From positions 1 to 64,000 of the forward strand of contig JAIPJS010000003.1 in NCBI GenBank assembly GCA_021734025.1: 64,000 nucleotides of DNA, written 5' to 3'. The DNA is from Candidatus Neomarinimicrobiota bacterium (GTDB lineage Bacteria; Fidelibacterota; JAANXI01). Shown piece after piece: positions 16,191 to 24,398 of this stretch (positions are counted from its first letter, which is position 1; each line of letters starts with the position of its first letter). Under the pieces are notes generated by a model. The model saw only the letters and a list, made by a program, of their open reading frames with translations, ran no database searches and had not been told where the DNA came from. Both the position numbers and the translations under genes were made by a program.

Positions 16191-17416
16191 AATCAGCGCT
16201 CCTGAACATCGGAAACGAACTCCTTTCCGGCGCCACGGTGAACACTAACGCCGCGTGGCTCGGGAGGACACTGTTGTCCATCGGACATCCGGTGTCGCAA
16301 ACTCTGGTAGTCAGCGATTCCAGAGATGCAATCCTGGACGCGCTTACTCATCTTTGGGAATATCATGACATTATTATCGTCACCGGTGGACTCGGCCCCA
16401 CTCACGATGACATCACCGTGTCAGTCGTGGCGGAATTTTTTGGCAGCGAACTGGAATTTCATCAGATCACATTCGACGCGCTCGAAAAACGATTGAGTGA
16501 ACGGGGAATCGAGGTTACTGAGCGCCATCGCCAGCAGGCGACCCTGCCAATCGAAGCAAAGGTGATTCTAAATCAGGCCGGTACCGCCTCGGCGCTGCAT
16601 TTCGATCGAGATAATAAGCACCTGTTTTGCCTCCCAGGCGTGCCACACGAGATGCGCCACCTGATGAGCAACAAAATTCTGCCGTTTCTGGAAAATCTGA
16701 GCAGCGAACATTACAAGACTCAACTGTTTCGTACAATTGGGTTGCCCGAATCCCGGCTATACGAGGACGTGAAGGATATCATTGAGCCGCTGCAGGAGGG
16801 CGCCGTGGCATTCCTCCCTCAGATTTACGGAGTCGATTTAAGGCTGATTGAGAAAAATGACAACTTGGAGCAAGGATTTCTCCTCGAAATCTCAGAACAA
16901 ATCCGGAAACGAGTTGGAGAGAACATTTATGCGGAGGAGGATATCCCACTGGCACAGGTCATCGGCAACATGCTCCGGGAGCGGGACATGACCCTCGCCA
17001 CGGCGGAGTCGTGTACCGGCGGACTCCTGGCGGATATGATTACCGATATCCTCGGCAGCTCGGACTACTTCCTGGAGGGATTCGTCACCTACAGCAACAC
17101 CGCCAAGATGCGCGATTTGGGCGTGCCGGAAGAATTGATTCAGCATCATGGCGCCGTCAGTGAGCCGGTTGCGAAACACATGGCGCTGGGTGCGAAAAAT
17201 GCCACCGGAGCGGACGCGGCACTCTCCACCACCGGCATCGCCGGCCCCACCGGAGGAACGGCTGAAAAACCGGTGGGACTTGTCTATATTGGCTGTGCGG
17301 TGGATGATAATGTGACGGTAAAACGCTACCGGTTCTCGGATGAACGCCGGCTGAATAAACAACGCTCGGTGTACGCAGCGTTGAATTTGTTACGGGGTCA
17401 GATGCAAAAGATTTAA
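16187..17416 (+). CDS. cinA: CinA-family protein with nicotinamide-nucleotide amidase domain
   Basis: This encodes 409 residues from GTG 16187, where the protein opens VKSALLNIGNELLSG. An upstream extension reads through pgpA and is not real. The N-terminal COG1058 domain has the NTNAAWLGRTL and TGGLGPTHDD blocks. The C-terminal PncC domain has TAESCTGGLLADMITD and STTGIAGPTGG. The family deamidates NMN from DNA ligase and other NAD-consuming reactions, recycling the pyridine nucleotide. cinA-thpR(ligT)-recA order is a known conserved neighbourhood, for example in Deinococcus. Confidence 0.93.
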   Translation: MKSALLNIGNELLSGATVNTNAAWLGRTLLSIGHPVSQTLVVSDSRDAILDALTHLWEYHDIIIVTGGLGPTHDDITVSVVAEFFGSELEFHQITFDALEKRLSERGIEVTERHRQQATLPIEAKVILNQAGTASALHFDRDNKHLFCLPGVPHEMRHLMSNKILPFLENLSSEHYKTQLFRTIGLPESRLYEDVKDIIEPLQEGAVAFLPQIYGVDLRLIEKNDNLEQGFLLEISEQIRKRVGENIYAEEDIPLAQVIGNMLRERDMTLATAESCTGGLLADMITDILGSSDYFLEGFVTYSNTAKMRDLGVPEELIQHHGAVSEPVAKHMALGAKNATGADAALSTTGIAGPTGGTAEKPVGLVYIGCAVDDNVTVKRYRFSDERRLNKQRSVYAALNLLRGQMQKI

Positions 17417-17428
17417 ACCATACATATT

Positions 17429-17460
17429 CTGTAGAGACGTTTCATGAAAAGTTTCTACAG
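17429..17460. repeat. Imperfect palindrome of the GTAGAGACG family
   Basis: The arms CTGTAGAGACGTTTCATG and CATGAAAAGTTTCTACAG face each other 13 bp after cinA. It is related to the perfect palindrome at 353-380. A hairpin in RNA could also end the recR-cinA transcript, though no T tract follows. Confidence 0.65.
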
Positions 17461-17674
17461 AAGAAAATTATGTAATGATGCTATCAATAACCTCACCCCC
17501 TCCAAAGGAATCCCTAAGGGAAAACCCCTCTCCTCCAATGAGGAGAGGGCTTAAAGAACGGATAAAATTTAGGAAAGGCATGAAATCTTTTTGCTCTCCT
17601 CCCTTTGAGAAGGAACGGGACAGAGAGTGAGGTTAATTGACTTCTGTCGACGGTAATTTAAGCATAGAGGAACC

Positions 17675-18226
17675 ATGCAACGTATATTTTTCGCCATCCC
17701 GTTAACGCAGGAAATTAAAGACGTGTTGGCAGACGTGCAGAATCAGATGCAGGATCTGCCGGGGCGACTCAAATGGGTGAAGCCGGGGAGCACGCATCTG
17801 ACGCTGAAATTCGTCGGCGAGGTGGAGTACGGCAAGCCCACGGAATACGCGGATGCAATCCGTGAGCTAAATTTACCGGAACCGTTCACCATCACCCTGG
17901 GAGATACCGGCGTCTTCCCGCATCCGAGGAAGGCACGGGTGCTCTGGGTTGGACTGCAGGACTCCCCCGAACTGGCATCCATGGCCAACGATATCGACGA
18001 CAGGCTGGAAAAGGAGGGCGTCAAACCGGAAACCCGGGAATTTCACGCCCACCTTACCGTCGCCCGTGTCAAAGGCCGCGGGCTCCCCGGGGAAACACTG
18101 AATACTTTTTTGAATCTGGAGATTCCGGATGTGTCGATGGAAGTGGACGCTGTGGTGTGCTACGAGAGTGACCTGCAGCCGAGTGGAGCGGTTTATAGTG
18201 TGTTGGAGACAATCCCCCTAAAATAG
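17675..18226 (+). CDS. thpR: RNA 2',3'-cyclic phosphodiesterase (2H phosphoesterase, LigT type)
   Basis: This encodes 183 residues. The two HxT motifs of the 2H superfamily are visible: THLTLKFVG (His41, Thr43) and FHAHLTVARVKG near 125. The active site they form opens RNA 2',3'-cyclic phosphates, and in vitro it can join tRNA half molecules. It lies between cinA and recA, with repeats on both sides, so it may be its own unit. Confidence 0.93.
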   Translation: MQRIFFAIPLTQEIKDVLADVQNQMQDLPGRLKWVKPGSTHLTLKFVGEVEYGKPTEYADAIRELNLPEPFTITLGDTGVFPHPRKARVLWVGLQDSPELASMANDIDDRLEKEGVKPETREFHAHLTVARVKGRGLPGETLNTFLNLEIPDVSMEVDAVVCYESDLQPSGAVYSVLETIPLK

Positions 18227-18298
18227 GATCTCCCTGATAGAATCAATTAACTACTTTTGCGATGCTATGGAACTGAGGATACCATATACTAACCCTGT

Positions 18299-18352
18299 TA
18301 CCCCTTTTTTCTTGAGACTTGTATGGAATACCTGGACATCAAAAAAGGGGTA
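18299..18352. repeat. Inverted repeat, perfect 12-bp arms
   Basis: TACCCCTTTTTT and AAAAAAGGGGTA are separated by 30 bp, 73 bp after thpR. It could act as a weak terminator but the long loop makes that uncertain. Confidence 0.6.
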
Positions 18353-18457
18353 GAAAAAATCAAGCCTCAAAGAGATCCCTACGGGAGAAACTCAGAACTC
18401 TCACCCATATATCGAATCATGGTCTTTCATAATTAACATAAGAGGAATTGGGAGATC

Positions 18458-18589
18458 ATGAATTTCCTATCCGGGTGCTCAAACACTGAATCTCCAGAAA
18501 AAAACTATAACGGGTATTCAAGGCTATTTCGTCTCAATGCCCGCCGCACCGAGGAAACCGGTGCCGTTGTATGGGGAGAGTTTTATTAA
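18458..18589 (+). CDS. Possible 43-residue protein, unrecognised
   Basis: The ATG at 18458 follows TTGGGAG at a workable distance, and the frame runs to TAA 18587. It opens MNFLSGCSN and is charged afterwards (FRLNARRTEETGAVVW). The SGC could suggest a lipoprotein but the hydrophobic core is too short. It may be a genuine small gene or a remnant. Confidence 0.25.
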   Translation: MNFLSGCSNTESPEKNYNGYSRLFRLNARRTEETGAVVWGEFY

Positions 18590-18660
18590 CTGCAGAATTA
18601 GAGGTGCAATCTAAATTGGAAAACCGATAATATGGTTTTTCGGTATTGGCATTCGTTTCT

Positions 18661-18757
18661 TAGAATTTCTGGCGGTTGACCGTCACCAAACCCAGCTGTT
18701 TGACGACGCGAAGCGGAGGAGTTCTGGGTTTGGTAGGGAAACCGCCGTAGAATTTCT
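18661..18757. mobile_element. MITE-like hairpin element with 10-bp flanking direct repeats
   Basis: A segment at 18671-18747 begins GGCGGTT and ends AACCGCC. It contains ACCAAACCCAG answered by CTGGGTTTGGT around a 28-nt loop. TAGAATTTCT occurs immediately on both sides (18661-18670 and 18748-18757), as expected for a target-site duplication. It carries no gene. Confidence 0.55.
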
Positions 18758-19018
18758 TGAAACGGATGGCGTAACCGGATTTTTTCGCACTTTTTTCTAA
18801 AAAAAGTGCATTAGAAAGAACTCATGAAACCCATTGAATACTTCCGGAAAATTGTTAATTTCCACAACCATGATAGGTAGCCTTGGTGATTGTACCCTTC
18901 CGGAAGCACAGTGGTTATGAAGTTGTCACCTTTTAGATGAAATACACGAATAATTAAGAATGAAAAATGAAGAATGCAGAATGAAGAAGTAATAAGTGAG
19001 CATGGTGGATGGACAACG

Positions 19019-19050
19019 TGAACACCCGAACACCTGAAAACTATAACACT
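19019..19050. repeat. AACAC tandem tract
   Basis: Degenerate units such as GAACACCTGAA and ATAACACTTT run just before the recA ribosome-binding site (AAGGAG). The same family lies at 14044-14076, 20595-20668, 27340-27379 and 33361-33400. Complement-strand examples (AGTGTTCAGGT) are near 32918-32941 and 52953-52990. Confidence 0.6.
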
Positions 19051-19065
19051 TTATAAGGAGAAACC

Positions 19066-20118
19066 ATGGCAGACAATAACAAAGAAAAAGATAAGGCGGT
19101 CGAACTCGCCGTCTCGCAAATTGACAAACAATTCGGCAAAGGATCTATTATGCGTCTGGGTGAGGAGGGAGCCAAGGTGGACATTCCGGCTATCCCCACT
19201 GGATGTCTTTCTCTCGATGCGGCGCTGGGTGTCGGTGGATTCCCGCGTGGTCGTATAGCCGAAATTTACGGGCCGGAATCCTCCGGTAAAACGACACTGG
19301 CACTACACATCATTGCGGAAGCTCAAAAACGTGACGGATACGCCGCGTTCATCGACGCCGAGCATGCGCTGGATCCGATCTATGCCAAAAAGCTGGGTGT
19401 CGACGTGAACAATCTACTGGTATCGCAGCCGGATAACGGTGAACAAGCGCTGGAGATCACCGAAACACTTGTGCGATCCGGCGCTATTGACGTCATCGTT
19501 ATTGACTCGGTGGCGGCGTTGGTACCGCGCGCCGAACTGGAGGGTGAGATGGGCGACGCCCACGTGGGACTCCAGGCGCGTCTCATGTCCCAGGCACTCC
19601 GGAAACTGGCCGGTGCCGTAAATAAGTCACACACTTCGGTTATTTTCATCAACCAGATTCGCGAGAAAATCGGCGTAATGTTTGGGAATCCGGAGACAAC
19701 ATCTGGTGGGCGTGCGTTGAAATTCTATACCTCTGTACGGGCGGATATTCGACGAATCGGTTCCATTAAAGATGGCTCAGACGTGGTGGGCAACCGCACC
19801 CGCGTCAAGATCGTCAAGAACAAGGTGGCGTCTCCATTCAAACAGGTAGAGTTCGACATCATGTATGGTCAGGGCATCTCGTACGAGGGTGACCTTCTTG
19901 ATTTGGCTGTAGATGCCGACATCATAGAGAAGGCTGGCTCGTGGTACTCCTACGGAGAAGAACGGCTGGGCCAGGGTCGCGAAAACGCCAAGGATTTCCT
20001 CATGGAAAACGATGACATCCTGGAAGAAATCGAGCACGAGGTGAAGCTATCCCTGGGGATGATTGAAAGTGAGGAAGAGGAAGCCGAGACTGCGGAGAAC
20101 GGGGAAGATGAGGAATAG
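19066..20118 (+). CDS. recA: Recombinase RecA
   Basis: This encodes 350 residues. It is the ATP-dependent strand-exchange protein and the co-protease that triggers the SOS response. Walker A GPESSGKT is at 69-76. The N-terminal polymerisation region, loop L1 with the [19 protein letters not shown] block and loop L2 near [19 protein letters not shown] are canonical. The C-terminal tail is very acidic ([15 protein letters not shown]), as usual for self-regulation. AAGGAG precedes the ATG. recX follows, but 600 bp away. Confidence 0.98.
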   Translation: MADNNKEKDKAVELAVSQIDKQFGKGSIMRLGEEGAKVDIPAIPTGCLSLDAALGVGGFPRGRIAEIYGPESSGKTTLALHIIAEAQKRDGYAAFIDAEHALDPIYAKKLGVDVNNLLVSQPDNGEQALEITETLVRSGAIDVIVIDSVAALVPRAELEGEMGDAHVGLQARLMSQALRKLAGAVNKSHTSVIFINQIREKIGVMFGNPETTSGGRALKFYTSVRADIRRIGSIKDGSDVVGNRTRVKIVKNKVASPFKQVEFDIMYGQGISYEGDLLDLAVDADIIEKAGSWYSYGEERLGQGRENAKDFLMENDDILEEIEHEVKLSLGMIESEEEEAETAENGEDEE

Positions 20119-20717
20119 GGATTAGGTATAAGGGTATAAGGGTATAGGGTAGGTGGTTCTTAATCCTAATCTTAATCGTACTCTTAATTCCTTTGTTTGT
20201 AGTTCGTAGTTTGTTGTTACCGCATTGTGAATTGCCCCGCATTTCCATGGGGAGATAAGAGAAGGGAAAAAGCCCCAAAGGGGCGCAATATGAATAGCCC
20301 CAAGCGGAGCCTGGGGACCATAAACGCGTATACAAGTAGAGCCCTGAAAGGGTGAAAGAATGGCTCAATTAAAGAATGATTAAATGAGGAATGGAAATCA
20401 AAGAATGCAGAAATGCTAAATTCCAACCGCAGAATATCCAACTCCCAATATCCAGGTGCCCAACTCAACACCCCGGTTGAAGAAGGCAAAATGAAAAATG
20501 AAGAATGAAGGCAATCACAGTGGAGAAGAAAAAAGAAGCCGAAAAAAATAGGTGCCGGCGACCGAGGACACCGAACTCATGGCAGGTTTAACCGATAACA
20601 CTATAACACAATAACACGAAAACACAGGGTTTACCAGAACACTCGAACACCTGAACACTTTAACACCGTCGTTAAATCCGCGTTCATCTGCGTACTTTTT
20701 TTTGTATCTTTTCTTCC
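20119..20717. other. 600-bp repeat-filled gap between recA and recX
   Basis: It holds a TTCTTAATCCTAATCTTAAT solo arm (about 20155-20192) and a composite of small GC hairpins (about 20228-20355, with GGCGCAATATGAATAGCCCC and GCGGAGCCTGGGG). AATGAAGAATG-like text, the AACAC tract (20595-20668) and a TTCATCTGCGTAC arm (20680-20696) complete it. No coding frame is convincing. Confidence 0.6.
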
Positions 20718-21344
20718 ATGCAAGTCACCAAAATTGCCCAGCAGAAAAAAAACAAACGCCGCTATTCGATCTTCCTCGACGGCGAGTTCGGCTTTGGTAT
20801 CCACGAAGCGATTCTGCTCGAATCCGGACTACACTCAGGGGATAAACTCACTCATTATGATATAGCAAAATTAGAGCATCAGGATGCCGTCTATGCAGCG
20901 AAGGAGGCGGCATTCAATCTGCTGAAATACCGTCAGCGAAGTGTTGGGGAGATGCGTTCGAGGTTATACAAGAAGGATTTCGACGACGCGGTAGTCGAGG
21001 AGGTTGTAGAACATCTGCTGGATAAGGACTATCTCAACGATGAGGAATTTGCGGAGACCTTCGCCGAAGATCAGCTCACCCGGAAAAACATCGGGCCAAT
21101 ACGGCTGAAGGCGGAGCTCTCCAAAAAGCGGATCCCTGATAAAATTATCGAGGACACCGTAGCGTCAATGTATCAAAAATTTAATGTTGTGGATCTTGCG
21201 AGGGAAGCAGCTGAGAAGAAAATGAGTTCCCTGCGCAACGTTGATTACGAAACTGCGTATCGGAGACTCACCAGCTATTTGGGGCGACGCGGGTTTCCCT
21301 GGGATGTGATCAATGAGGTGATAGATCTGGAAGAATGGGATTGA
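20718..21344 (+). CDS. recX: Regulatory protein RecX
   Basis: This encodes 208 residues. RecX binds in the groove of the RecA filament and limits its growth and activity. The fold is three-helix repeats rich in charged residues. The recognisable first repeat is AAFNLLKYRQRSVGEMRSRL, and the DKDYLNDEEFAETFAEDQ segment is diagnostic. It opens with the VTKIAQQKKNKRRYSIFLDG beta-strand region seen in longer RecX proteins. Location downstream of recA supports the call. Confidence 0.92.
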   Translation: MQVTKIAQQKKNKRRYSIFLDGEFGFGIHEAILLESGLHSGDKLTHYDIAKLEHQDAVYAAKEAAFNLLKYRQRSVGEMRSRLYKKDFDDAVVEEVVEHLLDKDYLNDEEFAETFAEDQLTRKNIGPIRLKAELSKKRIPDKIIEDTVASMYQKFNVVDLAREAAEKKMSSLRNVDYETAYRRLTSYLGRRGFPWDVINEVIDLEEWD

Positions 21345-21396
21345 ATTTAAGCCGGTACAGAAATACTTTTGTAGACTTGATGGGAAACGGAAAAAA

Positions 21397-21541
21397 ATAG
21401 CACGCTGTCCCCGACAAGTCGGGGAACGCAGAAACGACAAGATTGACGCAGATTAAAAGAGAAATACAAAATGTTTTCCGAACTTTGTGATCTGTGTTTA
21501 TCTGCGTTATCTCTGATATCTGCGTCATCTGCGTGCCATTA
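21397..21541. repeat. ACGCAGAT-arm element with nested palindrome, upstream of alaS
   Basis: A 145-bp element begins AATAGCACGC and ends ATCTGCGTGCCATTA, so its two sides form long imperfect inverted arms built of ACGCAGATNAACGCAGA-like units. TCCCCGACAAGTCGGGGA is nested in the left arm at 21408-21425. A sister element is at 24231-24380. Confidence 0.7.
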
Positions 21542-21576
21542 TCTTTTAAATCTTTTGGAGTGATAATAAAACAGAT

Positions 21577-24225
21577 ATGATGACATCATCCGAAATTCGC
21601 CAATCGTTTATCGACTATTTCAAGGATCACGGGCACAAATTCGTCCGGAGCAGTCCGGTGGTTCCCATCGATGATCCGACGCTCCTGTTTACCAATGCCG
21701 GTATGAACCAGTTCAAGGGGATCTTCCTTGGAGTGGAGGATATTCCGGATCCGCCGAGAGCCGTAAACTCACAGAAGTGTATCCGGGTCAGCGGCAAGCA
21801 CAACGACCTGGAGGAGGTGGGGAAGGATACCTATCACCATACCTTCTTCGAGATGCTCGGCAACTGGTCGTTCGGCGACTATTATAAAGAAGGCGCCATA
21901 GAATTCGCTTGGGAACTGCTTACCAAGGTGTGGGGACTCCCAAAAGAGCAGTTATACGCTACCGTTCATTATTCCGATGATGAGGGGCGGGATCTCTGGC
22001 CAAAGGTGACCGACATCCCGGAAGAGCGCGTCCTGGACTTTGGGGACAAGGATAACTTCTGGGAGATGGGCGACACCGGCCCCTGCGGCCCGTGTTCGGA
22101 AATCCATATCGACCGGGGCGAGGGCTATTGCGACAAGCAGGATGTGGAAGACCATGAGTGCTGGGTGAATAACGATTGCGCACGGTTCATCGAGGTCTGG
22201 AACCTGGTCTTTATTCAGTTTAACCGGGACGAAGAGGGCGACTTGCACGACCTCCCGAATAAGCACGTGGACACCGGCGCCGGTTTCGAGCGCATCGTGG
22301 CGCTTTTGCAGGAAAAGACTTCAAACTACGATACCGATCTGTTCATGCCGCTGATTGAGCACATCGAGGATTTGAGCGGAGTGAAATACGGCGACGGCCA
22401 GCAGGGAACGCCGCATCGGGTCATTTCCGATCACGTGCGGACACTGGGATTTGCCATCGCCGACGGCGCGCTTCCCTCCAATGAAGGACGGGGCTACGTC
22501 CTCCGCAGAATTCTCCGCCGTGCCGCCCGGTTCGGCCGGGAACTCGGCCTGAAGGATCCGTTCATCTACAAACTGGTGGATACCCTGGTCGGCAAGATGG
22601 AGGACGCCTTTCCGGAGCTCCGGGAGAAGCAGACTCACGTGGAGAAGGTCGTCAGGGCGGAGGAGGACTCGTTCAACGAGACTCTGGATCGCGGTCTGGA
22701 GATCTTTGAGTCGATGGTCGAGGACATGGAAGAGCGCGGTGAAACCGTGCTTCCCGGCAAGGATGCGTTTCAGTTATACGATACCTATGGATTCCCCGTG
22801 GATCTCACCCGGCTGATGTTGGAGGAGCGGAATTACGACATCGACATGGACGGCTTTCAGGATCATATGGAGGCCCAGCGGGAGCGCGCGCGACAGGCCG
22901 GGAAATTTAAGGGAGGCACAGAGGAAGACGTCGGTGACTGGATTTCGGTCTCCGAAGGCCCGCACTCGAAATTCGTTGGCTATTCGGAATACGAAGTCGA
23001 TACCGTTGTGCGAAAATATCGCCATACCGATGAAGGTGCGGAAGTGGTGATGGAGACGACACCGTTTTACGCCGAGGCCGGTGGTCAAGTAGGCGACACC
23101 GGTGAAATCACTGGCGAAGGTTTTACCTTCCGTGTACAGGACACTCAGAAACACCCGGACGGCGAGACGTCTCTGCATCAGGGGGAATTTACCGAGGGCG
23201 ACGAGATCACCGTACCGGAAGTCCACGTCAAAATCGACGTGGAAAAGCGGTTGCGCACCATGCGAAACCATACGGCGACGCATCTGTTACACAAAGCGCT
23301 GAAAAAGCACGTCGGTGAGCACGTGAATCAGGCGGGTTCGTTGGTGCATCCGGATTATCTGCGGTTCGACTTTACCCATTATGAAAAACTCACTCCCAAG
23401 CAGATCGAAAAGATCGAGCGGGAGGTCAACTCCAATATACTGAAAAATATCGCACTGGACGACCACGTCACCGAATTCGACAAGGCCAAAGAAGAAGGCG
23501 CCACGGCGCTGTTTGGCGAGAAATACGGTGATGAGGTGCGCGTCGTGCAAATCGGAGACTATTCCAAAGAATTGTGCGGCGGGACGCACACCCATCGCAC
23601 CGGGGATATCGGACTGTTCAAAATCACGCAAGAGACTTCAATTTCTGCTGGAATGCGACGTATTTTTGCCATCACAGGCGATGCCGTGGAAGAGGAACTC
23701 CGGAAGAAGGATTCGGTACTTGAGGAAGCGCGTCAGCTGCTGAGTTCCCGCGTCGAAGAAATCCCTGAACGGATTGCCTCGCTCCAGGAGCAGACCAAAC
23801 AGATGGAGCGGGAACTGGAGCAGCTTAGGCAAAAGCAGCGCGCTGAAAATCTGGATGACCTTATGGCGGAGGCGGAAGAAGTAAACGGCTACCGGGTGAT
23901 CGCCAAGCGGATTCCGGATACCGATCGCGACGGACTGGAAAACTATGGGGATCTCCTGCGAAATCAGCTCCAGAACAGCGACGGCGGGGGAATCGGAATC
24001 CTTGGGACAGTTTACGAGGAGAAGCCGTTCGTGGTCTGTGTCGTCTCGGACAATCTCGTCGAGAAAGGCGTAAAAGCCGGAGACATCGTTGGAAAAATCG
24101 GGAAGGCGCTTGGTGGTGGTGGCGGCGGACGCCCACATCAGGCCACGGCCGGCGGCCGGGATACGGACAAACTGAACGGCGTCCTGGGCAACATCGAAGA
24201 CTATCTCCCGGAGATAGAAAAATAA
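21577..24225 (+). CDS. alaS: Alanyl-tRNA synthetase
   Basis: This encodes 882 residues, full length. The class II catalytic core has FTNAGMNQFKGIFLG and CIRVSGKHNDLEEVG; the GDTGPCGPCSEIH and GRGYVLRRILRRAAR blocks follow. The editing domain has HTATHLLHKAL and the zinc-binding CGGTHTHRTGDIG near residue 668. The C-terminal Ala-rich oligomerisation domain ends GGGGGGRPHQATAGG. It charges tRNA-Ala and clears mischarged Ser and Gly. Two ATG codons stand in tandem at 21577 and 21580; the nearest GGAG is 16 bp upstream, so the exact start is open. Confidence 0.97.
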   Translation: MMTSSEIRQSFIDYFKDHGHKFVRSSPVVPIDDPTLLFTNAGMNQFKGIFLGVEDIPDPPRAVNSQKCIRVSGKHNDLEEVGKDTYHHTFFEMLGNWSFGDYYKEGAIEFAWELLTKVWGLPKEQLYATVHYSDDEGRDLWPKVTDIPEERVLDFGDKDNFWEMGDTGPCGPCSEIHIDRGEGYCDKQDVEDHECWVNNDCARFIEVWNLVFIQFNRDEEGDLHDLPNKHVDTGAGFERIVALLQEKTSNYDTDLFMPLIEHIEDLSGVKYGDGQQGTPHRVISDHVRTLGFAIADGALPSNEGRGYVLRRILRRAARFGRELGLKDPFIYKLVDTLVGKMEDAFPELREKQTHVEKVVRAEEDSFNETLDRGLEIFESMVEDMEERGETVLPGKDAFQLYDTYGFPVDLTRLMLEERNYDIDMDGFQDHMEAQRERARQAGKFKGGTEEDVGDWISVSEGPHSKFVGYSEYEVDTVVRKYRHTDEGAEVVMETTPFYAEAGGQVGDTGEITGEGFTFRVQDTQKHPDGETSLHQGEFTEGDEITVPEVHVKIDVEKRLRTMRNHTATHLLHKALKKHVGEHVNQAGSLVHPDYLRFDFTHYEKLTPKQIEKIEREVNSNILKNIALDDHVTEFDKAKEEGATALFGEKYGDEVRVVQIGDYSKELCGGTHTHRTGDIGLFKITQETSISAGMRRIFAITGDAVEEELRKKDSVLEEARQLLSSRVEEIPERIASLQEQTKQMERELEQLRQKQRAENLDDLMAEAEEVNGYRVIAKRIPDTDRDGLENYGDLLRNQLQNSDGGGIGILGTVYEEKPFVVCVVSDNLVEKGVKAGDIVGKIGKALGGGGGGRPHQATAGGRDTDKLNGVLGNIEDYLPEIEK

Positions 24226-24230
24226 ATACT

Positions 24231-24380
24231 AATTGCGCGCAGTCCCCGACAAGTCGGGGAACGCAGATATCACAGATAACGCAGATTGTCACAGATAAAA
24301 ACAAACTCTGTACAATACTATATTTTCATTTTTTTAATCTGTGGTTATACTGTCGTTTCAGCGTCATCTGCGTGCTATTT
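24231..24380. repeat. ACGCAGAT-arm element with nested palindrome, upstream of gcvPB
   Basis: Sister of 21397-21541. It begins AATTGCGCGCAG and ends GCGTCATCTGCGTGCTATT. The identical palindrome TCCCCGACAAGTCGGGGA sits at the matching place (24243-24260). Single arms are also seen at 13831-13870, 20680-20696 and 47849-47895. Confidence 0.7.
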
Positions 24381-24398
24381 CTTTAAAAGGTTTAATCT

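Larger units (their letters stand above)
18227..19065. other. 840-bp repeat-rich gap upstream of recA
   Basis: It contains a 12-bp inverted repeat (18299-18352), a possible 43-codon ORF (18458-18589), a 77-bp hairpin element flanked by direct repeats (18661-18757), a GCAC-T6/A7-GTGC hairpin (18787-18809), a GAATGAAAAATGAAGAATG tract (about 18958-18985) and AACAC repeats (19019-19050). I see no LexA-type operator for recA that I can support. Confidence 0.6.

Noticed and set aside
18299-18352. Terminator for thpR
   Set aside because: The 30-nt loop and lack of a GC-rich stem next to a T tract make it doubtful, so it is listed only as an inverted repeat.
21345-21576. T-box leader upstream of alaS
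   Set aside because: No T-box motif (TGGNACCGCG-like) or specifier-stem layout was seen; the repeat element explains the inverted text.
24226-24398. Glycine riboswitch upstream of gcvPB
   Set aside because: The gap is almost entirely the ACGCAGAT-arm repeat, and no conserved glycine aptamer core is visible.
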